64,000 nt of DNA. It comes from an uncultured Oscillospiraceae bacterium (GTDB lineage: Bacteria > Bacillota > Clostridia > Oscillospirales > Oscillospiraceae). The stretch covers positions 1 to 64,000 of the forward strand of contig CAJULD010000008.1 of NCBI GenBank assembly GCA_910587505.1, read 5' to 3'. Both the position numbers and the translations under genes were made by a program. Below the pieces are notes generated by a model, which was not told where the DNA came from, did not search any database, and was given only the letters and a program-made list of their open reading frames with translations. Below are positions 14,834 to 23,124 of the stretch, one piece after another; position 1 is the first letter of the stretch, and each line of letters opens with the position of its first letter.

Positions 14834-15156
14834 TAGATCGCCCCTCCGAATATTCCGGCTGCGATGGCGTTCTCCAGCTCCTTGGTGATGTAGAGCACCG
14901 TCCCCTTGCCGATTCGGTTTCCGGTGCCGGTGCGGCCTTCCAGAAACTTCACGAACAGGCGGGCCCCCTCCATGCTGGGCTGCGCTGCGCCCCCCTGCCG
15001 GTCTGCCAGCTTGGCGCCTTCCTCCATGCCGCGGCCATAGGTGCTGTCGATGAAATCGCAGAGCTGGGCATCGGTCATTTTGCGGAGCCGGGTCGCCCGA
15101 TCATGGACTGCCCGCTCCTCATCGGTCCGGCGGCAGTTCTTTTTTCTGTTGCTCAT
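14833..15156 (-). CDS. small basic prophage protein
   Basis: A 107-residue protein with a very basic N-terminus (NRKKNCRRTDEERAVHDRATRLRK), an acidic middle and an alanine-rich C-terminal helix (LENAIAAGIFGG). AAGGAGGACCAC precedes the ATG at 15156. Basic start and operon position next to RecU and the DnaC-like loader suggest a DNA-associated role, but no family is recognised. Confidence 0.6.
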   Translation of the reverse strand: MSNRKKNCRRTDEERAVHDRATRLRKMTDAQLCDFIDSTYGRGMEEGAKLADRQGGAAQPSMEGARLFVKFLEGRTGTGNRIGKGTVLYITKELENAIAAGIFGGAI

Positions 15157-15166
15157 GTGGTCCTCC

Positions 15167-16213
15167 TTATTTCGTCCGCCAGTCATCCCAGATCATTTCG
15201 ATGCCAGAGCACATCTCCGTAAGGCGGCTGATGGTCTTGGCTGCCGTAATGCCATCGTCCCGGTCCGGGGTCATGCGGCGGATCAGGTTCTCTCCCGAGT
15301 AATTGGTGGTGATGATGATGGGCATATAGGCTTCATACCTGGCGTTGATGATGGTGTAGATTTGGGTAATACCCCAAGTGGTGGGCTGCTCAGTTCCGAT
15401 ATCGTCGATGATCAGCAGGGGGACTTCCTCATAAATCCGCATGATCTCTGCCTCGGTAGCCTCGCCCGGTCGGTCGAAGGTCTGCTTGACGCGAGCCAGC
15501 AGGTCAATCATCGTCATGCAAATCACCGGAGTGCCGCCCTGGATGAGCTGATTGGCGATAGATGCCGCCAAATGGGTTTTCCCGGTTCCCTTGGTGCCGG
15601 AAATAAACAGGCCGTTGCGTTCCTTGGCCGGCGGGGTGATGTGCCCGCGCTCATCCTTGACCGGAAGCATGATGGGGAAGCTGTCGGCATACCTCTTAGC
15701 AGCACTGTAGGCTTTGCGGTTGACGTTGGTGACCTCGAAGCGGTCAAAGGTTCGGTTCAGAAAGCGTCCCCGGATGCCGCTGTCCTTGATCAGCCGCCCG
15801 ATGCGGGCTTGGATACGTTCCTGCTCTTTCCTGCGCTTCTCCGCCGCTTCAGCGGCCCTCTGGGCGGCCTCCTGCTGCTTCCAATACTCCTGGGCCTGGG
15901 GGCAAGTGCAATGCTCCGTTTCTTCGAACCAAGTAAAAACGTGTTTCTGCCCCGGCATAATGGCCCCATAGTGGTAGAGCATCCGACCGCAGTAGGGGCA
16001 TGGTTCTGAGGCTGGGGGCTCCGAATTGTAGGTGTAGCCTTTGGCCTTCGCATCATTCGGGTGAATCTTGTACTGCTCGGGCAGGGGCTCCGGCTCATTC
16101 ATCTGCGCTCTCGGCAGGGTGGAACCCGCCAATCCCAGCCCCCGCCCCCTCTGCTCCCGGCGGTCCAGTGTTCTGCCCATGGTCTGGTCCAGGACCTTTC
16201 CGATTTGCTCCAT
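15167..16213 (-). CDS. DnaC/DnaI-like helicase loader ATPase
   Basis: A 348-residue AAA+ protein of the DnaC/DnaI/IstB type. It has a Cys pair region near 72-104 (CPYCGRMLYHYG ... CTCPQ) like the zinc-containing N-domain of DnaI, a charged linker, Walker A SGTKGTGKTH near residue 207 and Walker B LLIIDDIG. It should load the host replicative helicase onto phage DNA. The ATG at 16213 has GGGAG 10 nt upstream but overlaps the DnaD-like gene by 119 nt; ATG 16102 (8-nt overlap, weak SD) is the alternative. The DnaD-DnaC pair is a standard replication module. Confidence 0.88.
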   Translation of the reverse strand: MEQIGKVLDQTMGRTLDRREQRGRGLGLAGSTLPRAQMNEPEPLPEQYKIHPNDAKAKGYTYNSEPPASEPCPYCGRMLYHYGAIMPGQKHVFTWFEETEHCTCPQAQEYWKQQEAAQRAAEAAEKRRKEQERIQARIGRLIKDSGIRGRFLNRTFDRFEVTNVNRKAYSAAKRYADSFPIMLPVKDERGHITPPAKERNGLFISGTKGTGKTHLAASIANQLIQGGTPVICMTMIDLLARVKQTFDRPGEATEAEIMRIYEEVPLLIIDDIGTEQPTTWGITQIYTIINARYEAYMPIIITTNYSGENLIRRMTPDRDDGITAAKTISRLTEMCSGIEMIWDDWRTK

Positions 16214-16865
16214 TTTTCCGTCGCTCCCTTTCTGCCTCTAATCTGTCCCAATCCGCAACGCTCCGCACCTTTTGCTTGGCGAGGTTCCGCAGAATGCCGC
16301 GGATATAATTCCAGTTTTGCTTCTCTGCGCCGCCATCTATGGCTTTATTGATGGCTTTCAAACAAACCTCCGGGCTCAGGGTTTCGACGTACCCCTTCAG
16401 CTCATCCAGGCTTGTTTGTGAGGGTGTCGGGTTAATCCTGTCCAAGAAGAGGGACATCACTGCGCCCAGACCCTCGTTAGCGGTCCCCTCTGTCTGCCCC
16501 GTACCTGAGCCGCCCTCATCCTCCACCAAGCTGGGAGGCGGAGGAATCTCGCTGGGCTTTTCCTTGATGTGTGGGTTTTGGTGCTTTTCAAATTTTGTTA
16601 CCTGAATATAACTCCGGTCTTCCACCTGATAGCGGATGATGAATCCGTTGGTGTTCAGGGATTCCAGCATATTGTCCACATCAGCAACGGTCACGTCATC
16701 GTAGCCGAGGATGTTTTTCTTCAGCCGGAGCGGCCGGTCCTCAAGGCGGCCTGCCCTATCCGCCTGCCCCCATAGGCCAATGAATAGGAGGCGGGTCAAG
16801 GGAGAGAGTCCGCCCAAGAGCTCGTTGTCAAAAAAGCTGGGCTTTATGCTTCGTGTCCTTGCCAT
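16095..16865 (-). CDS. DnaD-like phage replication initiator
   Basis: A 256-residue replication protein. The N-terminal 95 residues form a winged-helix start (ARTRSIKPSFFDNELLGGLS, then LIFIGLWGQADRAGR-type sequence), typical of phage DnaD/replisome-organiser proteins. The C-terminal half (LKGYVETLSPEVCLKAINKA, NWNYIRGILRN) is the DnaD/DnaB2 domain that binds single-stranded DNA. It would mark the phage origin and recruit the loader encoded next. GGGAGGTTATCC precedes the ATG. No origin repeats are obvious inside the gene from inspection. Confidence 0.85.
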   Translation of the reverse strand: MARTRSIKPSFFDNELLGGLSPLTRLLFIGLWGQADRAGRLEDRPLRLKKNILGYDDVTVADVDNMLESLNTNGFIIRYQVEDRSYIQVTKFEKHQNPHIKEKPSEIPPPPSLVEDEGGSGTGQTEGTANEGLGAVMSLFLDRINPTPSQTSLDELKGYVETLSPEVCLKAINKAIDGGAEKQNWNYIRGILRNLAKQKVRSVADWDRLEAERERRKNGANRKGPGPDHGQNTGPPGAEGAGAGIGGFHPAESADE

Positions 16866-16883
16866 AGGCGGATAACCTCCCTG

Positions 16884-17585
16884 TCAGCAGACGTACACTT
16901 CTGCGCCGGTCTGCTTTTGTACCTCTTCCCGGAATCGCTGTTCTTCGCTGTTGTCGGTGCTCAGATGCAATAAATAGATCTGCTGCAGCCTCCGCAGGTC
17001 ATTGGCCCGGAGCATATCCAGCAGGTGTTCCAGGCTCATGTGGCTTTTCATTAGGCGCGGCACCCGCTCAATGGGGATGTAGCCCGCCTCCACGCTGCGC
17101 TGGATGCCCTCTCGGGAGTAATTGCACTCAGCCATGATGTGGGTCAGCCCGGTAAAGCGGTACCTCACAAAATAGGTGTCTGTGAAGTAGAGCAGCTTTT
17201 CCCCGGTAGCCGTACTGGTGAGCAGAAAACCAAGGGGCTCTGGTACATCATGCTCCACATCGAAAGGTAGAACTTGAAAAGTTCCCAATTGAAATTCCTC
17301 CAGGGCTTTCACCGGGTGCATCCTGTGCCCCGCCAGGCCGCAGGCGTCTATGGTGCCTTGGCTGGTGTAGATATCCATCCCCAGCCGGGCAAGGCCCGCG
17401 GCGGCCTTGCTGTGGTCCTTGTGGGCGTGGGTGATAAAGCACCCAGCGAATTGCCGCAGGCGGAAGCCGCTGCCGACCTGGAGGGCTTTTACGGGTATTC
17501 CCGCATCCAGCAGCACCGTTGTCTGCCCGTCTCCGACGATGTAGGCATTACCTGTACTGCCGGATGCGAGAGCCTTGATCTCCAT
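16884..17585 (-). CDS. MBL-fold metallo-hydrolase
   Basis: A 233-residue metallo-beta-lactamase fold hydrolase. The metal-binding motif THAHKDHS lies near residue 54, with later ligands at a conserved aspartate (FTDT) and histidines (MKSH, LLHLS). The start SGSTGNAYIV is typical of PhnP/YycJ-like MBL proteins, including phage DNA nucleases. It is coupled to recT by a 1-nt overlap (TAATG), and no RecE/YqaJ-type exonuclease is present, so it may supply nuclease activity to the recombination module. The substrate is not shown. Confidence 0.88.
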   Translation of the reverse strand: MEIKALASGSTGNAYIVGDGQTTVLLDAGIPVKALQVGSGFRLRQFAGCFITHAHKDHSKAAAGLARLGMDIYTSQGTIDACGLAGHRMHPVKALEEFQLGTFQVLPFDVEHDVPEPLGFLLTSTATGEKLLYFTDTYFVRYRFTGLTHIMAECNYSREGIQRSVEAGYIPIERVPRLMKSHMSLEHLLDMLRANDLRRLQQIYLLHLSTDNSEEQRFREEVQKQTGAEVYVC

Positions 17586-18745
17586 TAAAACGAGGGCCCG
17601 CCAATGGTAGTCTGGCCGTCCGCCGTGGCCGCTCCGGCAGTCGGCTGGGGAGCCCCGGTACTGACGGCAGGAGCGGGCTCCTTGGTGATCTCCCCGGTGC
17701 CCTGGTTTACCTCGAAGCCCTGGGGCGGTGCGGGCAGTTCTGGGGCGGGGGTGCCGGGCAGAGCCTGGGGCGTGGTGTCGATAACCTCGCCGTTAGCGTA
17801 GATGTCGATCACATCCTGAGCCTCCAGCTCCGCAATTCTGGCTTCCCGGAGCTTCATGTACTGGTAGCTGTCATCCACCTTCTTGGGATCGACCGGCATA
17901 TACTTGGCACTGTAGACCTCCCGCTTGATGGTTTTCAGGCACATTTCCTCATACCAGCCATCGGTCTGCTGCTCGACCTGTTTTCCGTTCTCCCAGACCT
18001 TCTGGGTGCCGCCCCAGAAGTTGGCGGACGCATACTTGGGTTTGCGCTTCTCAATATCCCGCAGGGTCATAATGACCAGTTTGTTCTTCAGCGGGTCCTG
18101 ATACTCGATGTAGCCGAAGCCGCCAACGATTTCACCACGGTTGAAGGCGTCGTTGATGGCGAACTCGTAGCTCTCCACCCGGACACCCGCCGTTTTCTTG
18201 ATGGGGCGGAAGGTGTCGGTGGAGTAGACCAGCTCAATGGTGACCGCCACCGGCGTTTCCAGGGCGTACTTCTCAGCGATGTACTGGATGCCGTTGTAGC
18301 CGGGCATCAGGTTCACGTCGTACTTCTGCGCCTTGTTGTTCTTGAAAGGGATGGCGAACAGGTGGTTCTTCTGCATCATGTCCAGCCCCATGCGAGCGTA
18401 GTGGACAACATCCAGCGCCAGATCGTTCAGGTTCACGTTCTCCCAGGTGACGGGGAGGGGGTTGTCGTACTTGTGATCCCGGTTGTTGTCGTTCTTCCGC
18501 AGGCGCTCTTCCTCGGCGGCCTTCAGGGCCCGGTCAATGGCGACGAAGTAGCCCTGGATCAGCTGGCGCTGGTAGTCGGTGACCTGGATGGCCCCGACGC
18601 TGCTGCCGAACTCCATCATCACCTTGCTGGTGAACCGTTCGGACATATTAGGCTTCTGCTCACCCTGGGGCTGGAGGGCCCCGGCCTGGGGTGCGGGAGC
18701 CGGAGCGGGGGCGGTAGTGGTCTGCGTTCTCTGATTGGTTGCCAT
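17585..18745 (-). CDS. recT: RecT single-strand annealing protein
   Basis: A 386-residue RecT-family recombinase. The core about residues 35-280 contains GLDMMQKNHLFAIPFKNN, LMPGYNGIQYIAEKY and GGFGYIEYQDP, matching RecT annealing proteins. The C-terminal 90 residues are Pro/Ala/Thr-rich and probably disordered, as is the N-terminus. It anneals complementary single strands during phage recombination and replication. The ATG at 18745 was chosen since GGAGG sits 8 nt upstream; an ATG at 18751 is too close to it. Confidence 0.93.
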   Translation of the reverse strand: MATNQRTQTTTAPAPAPAPQAGALQPQGEQKPNMSERFTSKVMMEFGSSVGAIQVTDYQRQLIQGYFVAIDRALKAAEEERLRKNDNNRDHKYDNPLPVTWENVNLNDLALDVVHYARMGLDMMQKNHLFAIPFKNNKAQKYDVNLMPGYNGIQYIAEKYALETPVAVTIELVYSTDTFRPIKKTAGVRVESYEFAINDAFNRGEIVGGFGYIEYQDPLKNKLVIMTLRDIEKRKPKYASANFWGGTQKVWENGKQVEQQTDGWYEEMCLKTIKREVYSAKYMPVDPKKVDDSYQYMKLREARIAELEAQDVIDIYANGEVIDTTPQALPGTPAPELPAPPQGFEVNQGTGEITKEPAPAVSTGAPQPTAGAATADGQTTIGGPSF

Positions 18746-18758
18746 TTTCATATCCTCC

Positions 18759-19055
18759 TTATTTGCTCCGCCGGGTAAAGGTAATCGGCGGCAGTTTGAT
18801 GGGTTTGAGCTTCTCAGCCAGGGCGGCGGCCACCGGATCGGCCCGCTCCAGCTCGTCGGCCATGTGGCGGTAGAGGTGGATCAGGAGCGGAGCGTCCTTG
18901 ACCGGGATAGTGGCGGCGGCCGGTTTGAAGCGGTCGAAGTAGTCGATGGCGCCATCCTGGATAATCTGCTGGGCCTCGGAGAACTTCTCAGCATCAATGG
19001 CCTCCAGGGCCCGTGTCAGGTAGGGGTCGGTGGCCTTGGGCTTTCCGAAGATCAT
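18759..19055 (-). CDS. small prophage protein between ATPase and RecT
   Basis: A 98-residue, mostly helical protein (ALEAIDAEKFSEAQQIIQDG ... LLIHLYRHMADELERADPVA) with a basic C-terminus FTRRSK. It overlaps the ATPase stop by 4 nt and ends 13 nt before recT, so it is likely part of the recombination module. No known family. Confidence 0.62.
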   Translation of the reverse strand: MIFGKPKATDPYLTRALEAIDAEKFSEAQQIIQDGAIDYFDRFKPAAATIPVKDAPLLIHLYRHMADELERADPVAAALAEKLKPIKLPPITFTRRSK

Positions 19056-21043
19056 GCCGCCGCGCCTCCCTTCGCATCATTCAACTCCAGGCGGAGCTTG
19101 GCATCCTGATCGGAAACCACCAGCCGGACCGTCTGCATGGCCGTGTGCGCCAGCCGGGTCACGCTCTCGGCGTTGTCAATGAATACCGGCATGGAAATCC
19201 CCCAGTGATAGGCCAAGGTCTCAATGATCTCCAGTCCGGCATTGATGCGAGCGGCGTTGTTGGCATCCCGGAAGGGAACCATGGAGCCCGCCTCATTGGG
19301 CACCAGGACCTCGCAGTCATCCTTGACACCGCCGTTCACCTGTTCCAAGAAAAGGCGGAACCGGACATTCTTGAATTTCCCGTTGATGCGGTCGGTGAGC
19401 ATCCTGACCTTGGCCTTGGTGAACTGCTCGCAAAGGTAAATCCCCTTCTCCAGCTCCTCGTACTGCGCCGACAGAGCCTTTTCCTGATCCTGTAGCTCTG
19501 CGATGCGTTTCCGCTGGGCCTCCGCCTGATCCGCTTTGCCCTTCTGCTGCTGGAGCTCGCGGGACTCGGCGTAGACGGCCTGAATCTGGGCGTTCAAGGC
19601 CTCCAGGGCGGTGGTGGTAGTCTGGCCCGCCCCAGCCTCCGCGGCCTTGCTGGCGGCCACTGCGGCGGCGAGACTGGCGTATTCTGTGGTCTGCTCGAAG
19701 GGCGTGGGCGTCACCAGCTTGGCCTGCAGCGAAGCCTGCTCATCGGTGAGATTCTTCAGCTCCGCCTCGGCAGCATCGAACTCCGTCTGGAGCCCGGCGA
19801 TCTGCGCCTGAAGGCCCTCGATCATTTCCTTGCTGGCCTCCCGCTGGCCCTGCTGGTTGACTGACTGGAGGCGGTTACTCTTGCCGATGTTGAACGCCTC
19901 CCGCATCCGGGTTACATCCTCAGCGGGGAGCTCTCGGTGGCAGGTCGGGCAGACCGCCTGCCCCTCGTCCCAGGTCTCGGCCTGGATAGAAGCGTATTCC
20001 TGCAGCAGATCCGCCCGGCGGCCCTGAAGCCGTTCCAGGTTCATGTTCTGGCGGTCGAGCTCCGCCCGGAGGTGGTATTTCCCGCTCATGGCCGTAGAGA
20101 TGCGCCCTTGGAGCGCCGTAATAGAAGCCTGGGTGCCCTGATTCGCCTCTGCCGCCCGGTTGAGGTGGGCGGTGCGGGCCTCCGCCAGCGCCGCCTCGGC
20201 GGCGGCCACCCGCTTGCGGGCTTCCGCTGTGGCAGTGTCCCCGGCCAGGAGAGCGGCTTTCTGTTCCATCAGCCCATCCTGCTTGGTCTGGAGGGCCGAG
20301 AGCTGGGCGTCAATGGCCGCCACATCAATGGTCTCTTCCGGGATGGCCCGCTGCGCCTCGTCGATGCGGCCAGGAATGCCCAGGAGCTGCTTGTTGATGT
20401 CGGCCTTCTGGGCGGCAGCAATCTTCTTGTACTCGTCCACCGTATAGTGCTGGTCGGCGGTACCCGGCATCAGGAGGTAGGTGGGCAACTCCCCCAGTTC
20501 GCCGTTGCTGGCGATCACCTCGGTGTCGGTAACATCCCCGCAGACCTCCAGCAGAATCTTCCGGCGGGCCTCCCAGGGCATATCCTCCGGGAAGTAGTGG
20601 GGCATGGTCAGCATCTTCATCTGCTCGGCCCCGCCGCAGAAGCCCAGGAGGGCGGCGGTGTACTCCTTCTCCTTGACGGGAACACCGTCGATGAAGAAGT
20701 CCACGCTGTGGCCGTCGAACTCCTCCGTAGCAGAGCCGCGCTTTTTCTTATAGTTCTCGTGAAAGACCTTTCGGAGCGTCACCAGCCGTCCGCCGTCCAT
20801 GGTGAACTGCGCCTCGGCGGCGTGGTCGAGGTAGTGAACGTCCCCGTCCGGGCCCTTGGTCTTGGGGGTGTAGCCCTTGGCCCCGGTGCTGGGGCGGTCA
20901 AAAAGGAGCCACGTCAGCGCATTGAACAGGGTGGTCTTGCCGGTGGCGTTATCGCCGTAAACGCTGGCGCTCTGGCCCTTGAAGTCGAATGTGGCGGCCT
21001 TGATGCCCTGGAAATTCTCAAGCCGCAGGGTGTTGATTTTCAT
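19052..21043 (-). CDS. Rad50/SbcC-like ATPase with zinc hook
   Basis: A 663-residue SMC-type ATPase. Walker A GDNATGKTT near residue 34 follows a typical start (LENFQGIKAATFDFKG). Two long coiled-coil arms flank a zinc-hook CPTC near residue 362. The C-terminal half carries the ATPase head, with a Walker B strand MPVFIDNAESV, where the usual catalytic Glu after the Asp is replaced by Asn. No classical LSGG signature is visible; NNAARINAGLEI occupies that place, as in related phage ATPases. Probably works with RecT or an SbcD-like nuclease on DNA ends. No SbcD gene is adjacent. Confidence 0.88.
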   Translation of the reverse strand: MKINTLRLENFQGIKAATFDFKGQSASVYGDNATGKTTLFNALTWLLFDRPSTGAKGYTPKTKGPDGDVHYLDHAAEAQFTMDGGRLVTLRKVFHENYKKKRGSATEEFDGHSVDFFIDGVPVKEKEYTAALLGFCGGAEQMKMLTMPHYFPEDMPWEARRKILLEVCGDVTDTEVIASNGELGELPTYLLMPGTADQHYTVDEYKKIAAAQKADINKQLLGIPGRIDEAQRAIPEETIDVAAIDAQLSALQTKQDGLMEQKAALLAGDTATAEARKRVAAAEAALAEARTAHLNRAAEANQGTQASITALQGRISTAMSGKYHLRAELDRQNMNLERLQGRRADLLQEYASIQAETWDEGQAVCPTCHRELPAEDVTRMREAFNIGKSNRLQSVNQQGQREASKEMIEGLQAQIAGLQTEFDAAEAELKNLTDEQASLQAKLVTPTPFEQTTEYASLAAAVAASKAAEAGAGQTTTTALEALNAQIQAVYAESRELQQQKGKADQAEAQRKRIAELQDQEKALSAQYEELEKGIYLCEQFTKAKVRMLTDRINGKFKNVRFRLFLEQVNGGVKDDCEVLVPNEAGSMVPFRDANNAARINAGLEIIETLAYHWGISMPVFIDNAESVTRLAHTAMQTVRLVVSDQDAKLRLELNDAKGGAAA

Positions 21044-21056
21044 GCCGCATCTCCTT

Positions 21057-21383
21057 TCAGGATTGACAGTTAGTGAATTTAGGTGTTATATTTGTGGTGG
21101 TGAGAAGGCCGTCCTCTTCGGAGGCGGTCTTTTTTTGTGCGCTTATGGCGCAGTAGGTGGAAATGATGCTGAATGCGATGTGCTCCTGCACCAGCTTTCC
21201 GAGGTACCAGGGCTGACGGCGATCTCCGCCGTCGTCTCCGTACAGCTGGATGATGCGGGACAGCTTCTGTGCCGCTGGCGGGTAGGCTTCGGCCCACTCG
21301 GAGTCCGTCAGCTCACGGCCCAGGTAACCGGAGGCTTCGTCCCTTACATCCACCAGAAACCGCGGTGCTTTTGGGTTCGGCAT
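21057..21383 (-). CDS. small prophage protein, unknown
   Basis: A 108-residue protein with a start (NPKAPRFLVDVRDEASGYLG) and helical middle (KLSRIIQLYGDDGG); C-terminus polar. GGAGGGATAGGCC precedes the ATG. It ends 13 nt before the Rad50-like ATPase starts. Nothing assigns a role. Confidence 0.58.
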   Translation of the reverse strand: MPNPKAPRFLVDVRDEASGYLGRELTDSEWAEAYPPAAQKLSRIIQLYGDDGGDRRQPWYLGKLVQEHIAFSIISTYCAISAQKKTASEEDGLLTTTNITPKFTNCQS

Positions 21384-21386
21384 GGC

Positions 21387-21755
21387 CTATCCCTCCAGGC
21401 TGGAGAAATGGGCACCTTTGCACCAGAAGTAGTCCTCCGTAGGGGTGTACTCGCTGACCGGCATCTTGTGCGGATCAGCGCCGCAGATGTGGTCGCCCTC
21501 TCCGATGGCGGTGAACTCGGCGCACTCCTCGCACCGGCAGGCCGACTTGCCGATGATGGTCTTGACGGCGGGCTTGAAGGCGGCGATCTCCTTCTCCGGC
21601 ACGTCCGCCTGGACCACCATGGCGCGGGCGGTACCATGGTTCGTCTTGATGTCCACGATGTCCCCGACGTCCACCGGCTCCGGCGTATAGTAGCTGTAGG
21701 CTTTGCCCGCCGGGGTACCGCCCTTGAAAAACTGAACCTTGATGATGTTCGTCAT
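21387..21755 (-). CDS. PriA-N-terminus-like prophage protein with Cys pairs
   Basis: A 122-residue protein. The first half (VQFFKGGTPAGKAYSYYTPE ... VDVGDIVDIKT) recalls the beta-barrel N-domain of PriA (3'BD), including the later VKTIIGK, and Cys residues (CRCEEC) follow. The match to PriA is by eye and is moderate. Neighbours are recombination and replication genes, in agreement. Its ATG overlaps the end of the zinc-ribbon gene by 4 nt. Confidence 0.6.
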   Translation of the reverse strand: MTNIIKVQFFKGGTPAGKAYSYYTPEPVDVGDIVDIKTNHGTARAMVVQADVPEKEIAAFKPAVKTIIGKSACRCEECAEFTAIGEGDHICGADPHKMPVSEYTPTEDYFWCKGAHFSSLEG

Positions 21756-21874
21756 GCTGATTTATCCTCCTTTGTTTCGTCAGCAGTTTCCTGCTGCTCC
21801 TTTTCCTGGCAGTCGCACCGTTCTCCGGGGTCAAGGTGGCTGCCGCAGTGAGGGCAAATGATGTAATAGGGCAT
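21752..21874 (-). CDS. 40-residue zinc-ribbon peptide
   Basis: A very short protein, YYIICPHCGSHLDPGERCDC followed by an acidic tail. Four Cys residues in CxxC...CxC spacing suggest one zinc ion. GAAAGGAGGAGTAAGCGCC precedes the ATG at 21874, far better than the longer frame upstream. It overlaps the next gene by 4 nt (ATGA). Confidence 0.6.
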   Translation of the reverse strand: MPYYIICPHCGSHLDPGERCDCQEKEQQETADETKEDKSA

Positions 21875-21879
21875 GGCGC

Positions 21880-22128
21880 TTACTCCTCCTTTCTCCAGGG
21901 GTTGCCGCCTCTCCGAATCTCCCGGAGGTCCGCCAGCCAATCCTTCACAGTCCTCTTCCCGGCATAGTAGAGGGCCGGGATCGCCAAGATGAGGTACTCA
22001 CCGCCGCAGGCTTTATATCCCCGCTCCGCCAGCGCAAAAGCGCGGCCAAGCTCGAAGGTAATGCCCGTCAGGCAGAGGATAATAATCAGCTCCAGTACTG
22101 CGAAGATCAGCCGCTCGTTCACTTTCAC
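21880..22128 (-). CDS. small two-helix membrane protein
   Basis: An 82-residue protein beginning at GTG 22128 (AAAGGAG 9 nt upstream). Residues 7-27 (LIFAVLELIIILCLTGITF) are clearly membrane-spanning, and AIPALYYAG is a second, weaker segment, with a basic C-terminus (KRTVKDWLADLREIRRGG). The longer open frame in the same register is shadow of the upstream HTH gene. It may be a phage membrane protein of the early region; role unknown. Confidence 0.6.
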   Translation of the reverse strand: MKVNERLIFAVLELIIILCLTGITFELGRAFALAERGYKACGGEYLILAIPALYYAGKRTVKDWLADLREIRRGGNPWRKEE

Positions 22129-22147
22129 CGCATTCAACTCCTTTCTG

Positions 22148-22345
22148 CTAAATGTAAAGCCTCTCCATGAGGTATTTCCGGGACACCCGGCCCGAGGTGG
22201 TAACAAAGCCCTGGGCTTCCAGTTCCTTGTTGAGCTGCTGCATGATACGGTAGGCCCGGCTCTCGCTGACCTCGCACAACTGCATGACCTCCCGGACCTT
22301 GACGTACTTGGGAATCTCCTGCTCCTTCCGTTCGATATCTGCCAT
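22148..22345 (-). CDS. small winged-helix/excisionase-like DNA-binding protein
   Basis: A 65-residue protein with the helix-turn-helix VREVMQLCEVSESRAYRIMQ and a short wing (GFVTTSGRVSRKYLMERLY). This resembles excisionase-type (Xis) or MerR-like small phage regulators that act with a tyrosine integrase. AGGAGGGCCC precedes the ATG. Its place in the early operon, right after the lysis-lysogeny switch, fits a directionality factor, but that is an inference. Confidence 0.65.
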   Translation of the reverse strand: MADIERKEQEIPKYVKVREVMQLCEVSESRAYRIMQQLNKELEAQGFVTTSGRVSRKYLMERLYI

Positions 22346-22358
22346 GGCGTGGGCCCTC

Positions 22359-22841
22359 CTATTGTCCGACGTACTTCTGCATCCAAAGGCGGAGCTCCAT
22401 CGAGGCGCGTTCCATGGTCTCCAGGTTCTTCATCACCTGTTCCAGCTGGGGGACCTCGTCCTGGGTGATCTGGCCGTCGCCGGCAATCTCCAGAATAATC
22501 TGCTGTACACAGCTGGCCCCCTGCATGGCCGACATGACCTTGAGGGCCAGGCGGTCAATCTGGAGCAGCTCGCAGGGCGGGATCGTCTTTTTGCCCAGCG
22601 GACAGAGACTGGCGCAGTAGTGATTGCAGAGCTGGGGGGCCTGGTAGGCGTGGGCCATCATCAGGACTTCCTCGGGGTAGGGAACGAGGACCCCGGCCTC
22701 GATGCGGGCCAGGCGGGTACGGTCAATGCCGGTTTCCTCCGCCGCACCCTCACGGCTTCCCAGATGGTCGTTGCACTTTTCCGCCGCTTTTCGTGCGAGA
22801 TAAAACACGTTGTCAGCCGCTTTCGTGGCGTTTCTGGGCAT
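22359..22841 (-). CDS. HTH (XRE-type) prophage regulatory protein
   Basis: A 160-residue protein with an N-terminal XRE-like helix-turn-helix (GSREGAAEETGIDRTRLARI, residues about 28-50), a Cys-containing middle (CNHYCASLCP), and a long helical C-terminus that looks like a dimerisation part. Probably a transcriptional regulator of the early operon. AGGAGGATAATA precedes the ATG. Confidence 0.7.
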   Translation of the reverse strand: MPRNATKAADNVFYLARKAAEKCNDHLGSREGAAEETGIDRTRLARIEAGVLVPYPEEVLMMAHAYQAPQLCNHYCASLCPLGKKTIPPCELLQIDRLALKVMSAMQGASCVQQIILEIAGDGQITQDEVPQLEQVMKNLETMERASMELRLWMQKYVGQ

Positions 22842-22878
22842 TTATTATCCTCCTTCCTTGTGGTAAACTTTTTTCGGA

Positions 22879-23100
22879 TTAGGCGGAGCTCTCTTTTAAG
22901 GAAACTTCATCCGCAAAAAAAATCTCCTCAATGGTAAGCCCCCAATGAAGGGACAGCTTGAAGGCTTCCTCCAGCGTTACGGGATGATAGCCGATCTCCC
23001 GTTTGCAGTAAAGGACTGCGGATTTAAGCCCCAAGAGCTCCGCCAGGTCCCGCTGCGTTTCATGGTGCTCCAGTCGTAACTCCCGCATCCTGTTTGCCAT
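22879..23100 (-). CDS. Cro-like XRE repressor
   Basis: A 73-residue DNA-binding protein with a classic XRE helix-turn-helix (ELRLEHHETQRDLAELLGLK ...). It is the first gene of the long leftward operon and is divergent from the CI-like repressor, the position of Cro. The ATG at 23100 has GGGGGGTCAAGG upstream; extra upstream codons overlap the promoter and are rejected. Its 3' end contains a 12-bp copy of the operator word found upstream. It likely controls the early promoter and its own expression. Confidence 0.78.
   Translation of the reverse strand: MANRMRELRLEHHETQRDLAELLGLKSAVLYCKREIGYHPVTLEEAFKLSLHWGLTIEEIFFADEVSLKESSA
22892..22903. promoter_or_regulatory. operator-like 12-mer inside the Cro-like gene
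   Basis: TCTTTTAAGGAA here is identical to 12 of the 13 bp of the operator at 23125-23137. It lies in codons for S-L-K-E-S near the end of the gene, about 230 bp from the switch, a distance that could allow repressor-mediated looping. Confidence 0.5.
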
Positions 23101-23124
23101 CCTTGACCCCCCTTTCTTGAAAAA

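Noticed and set aside
21880..22386. 168-codon version of the small membrane protein
   Set aside because: The first 86 codons read the HTH gene out of frame (Ser/Arg/Pro-rich); GTG 22128 with AAAGGAG is the better start.
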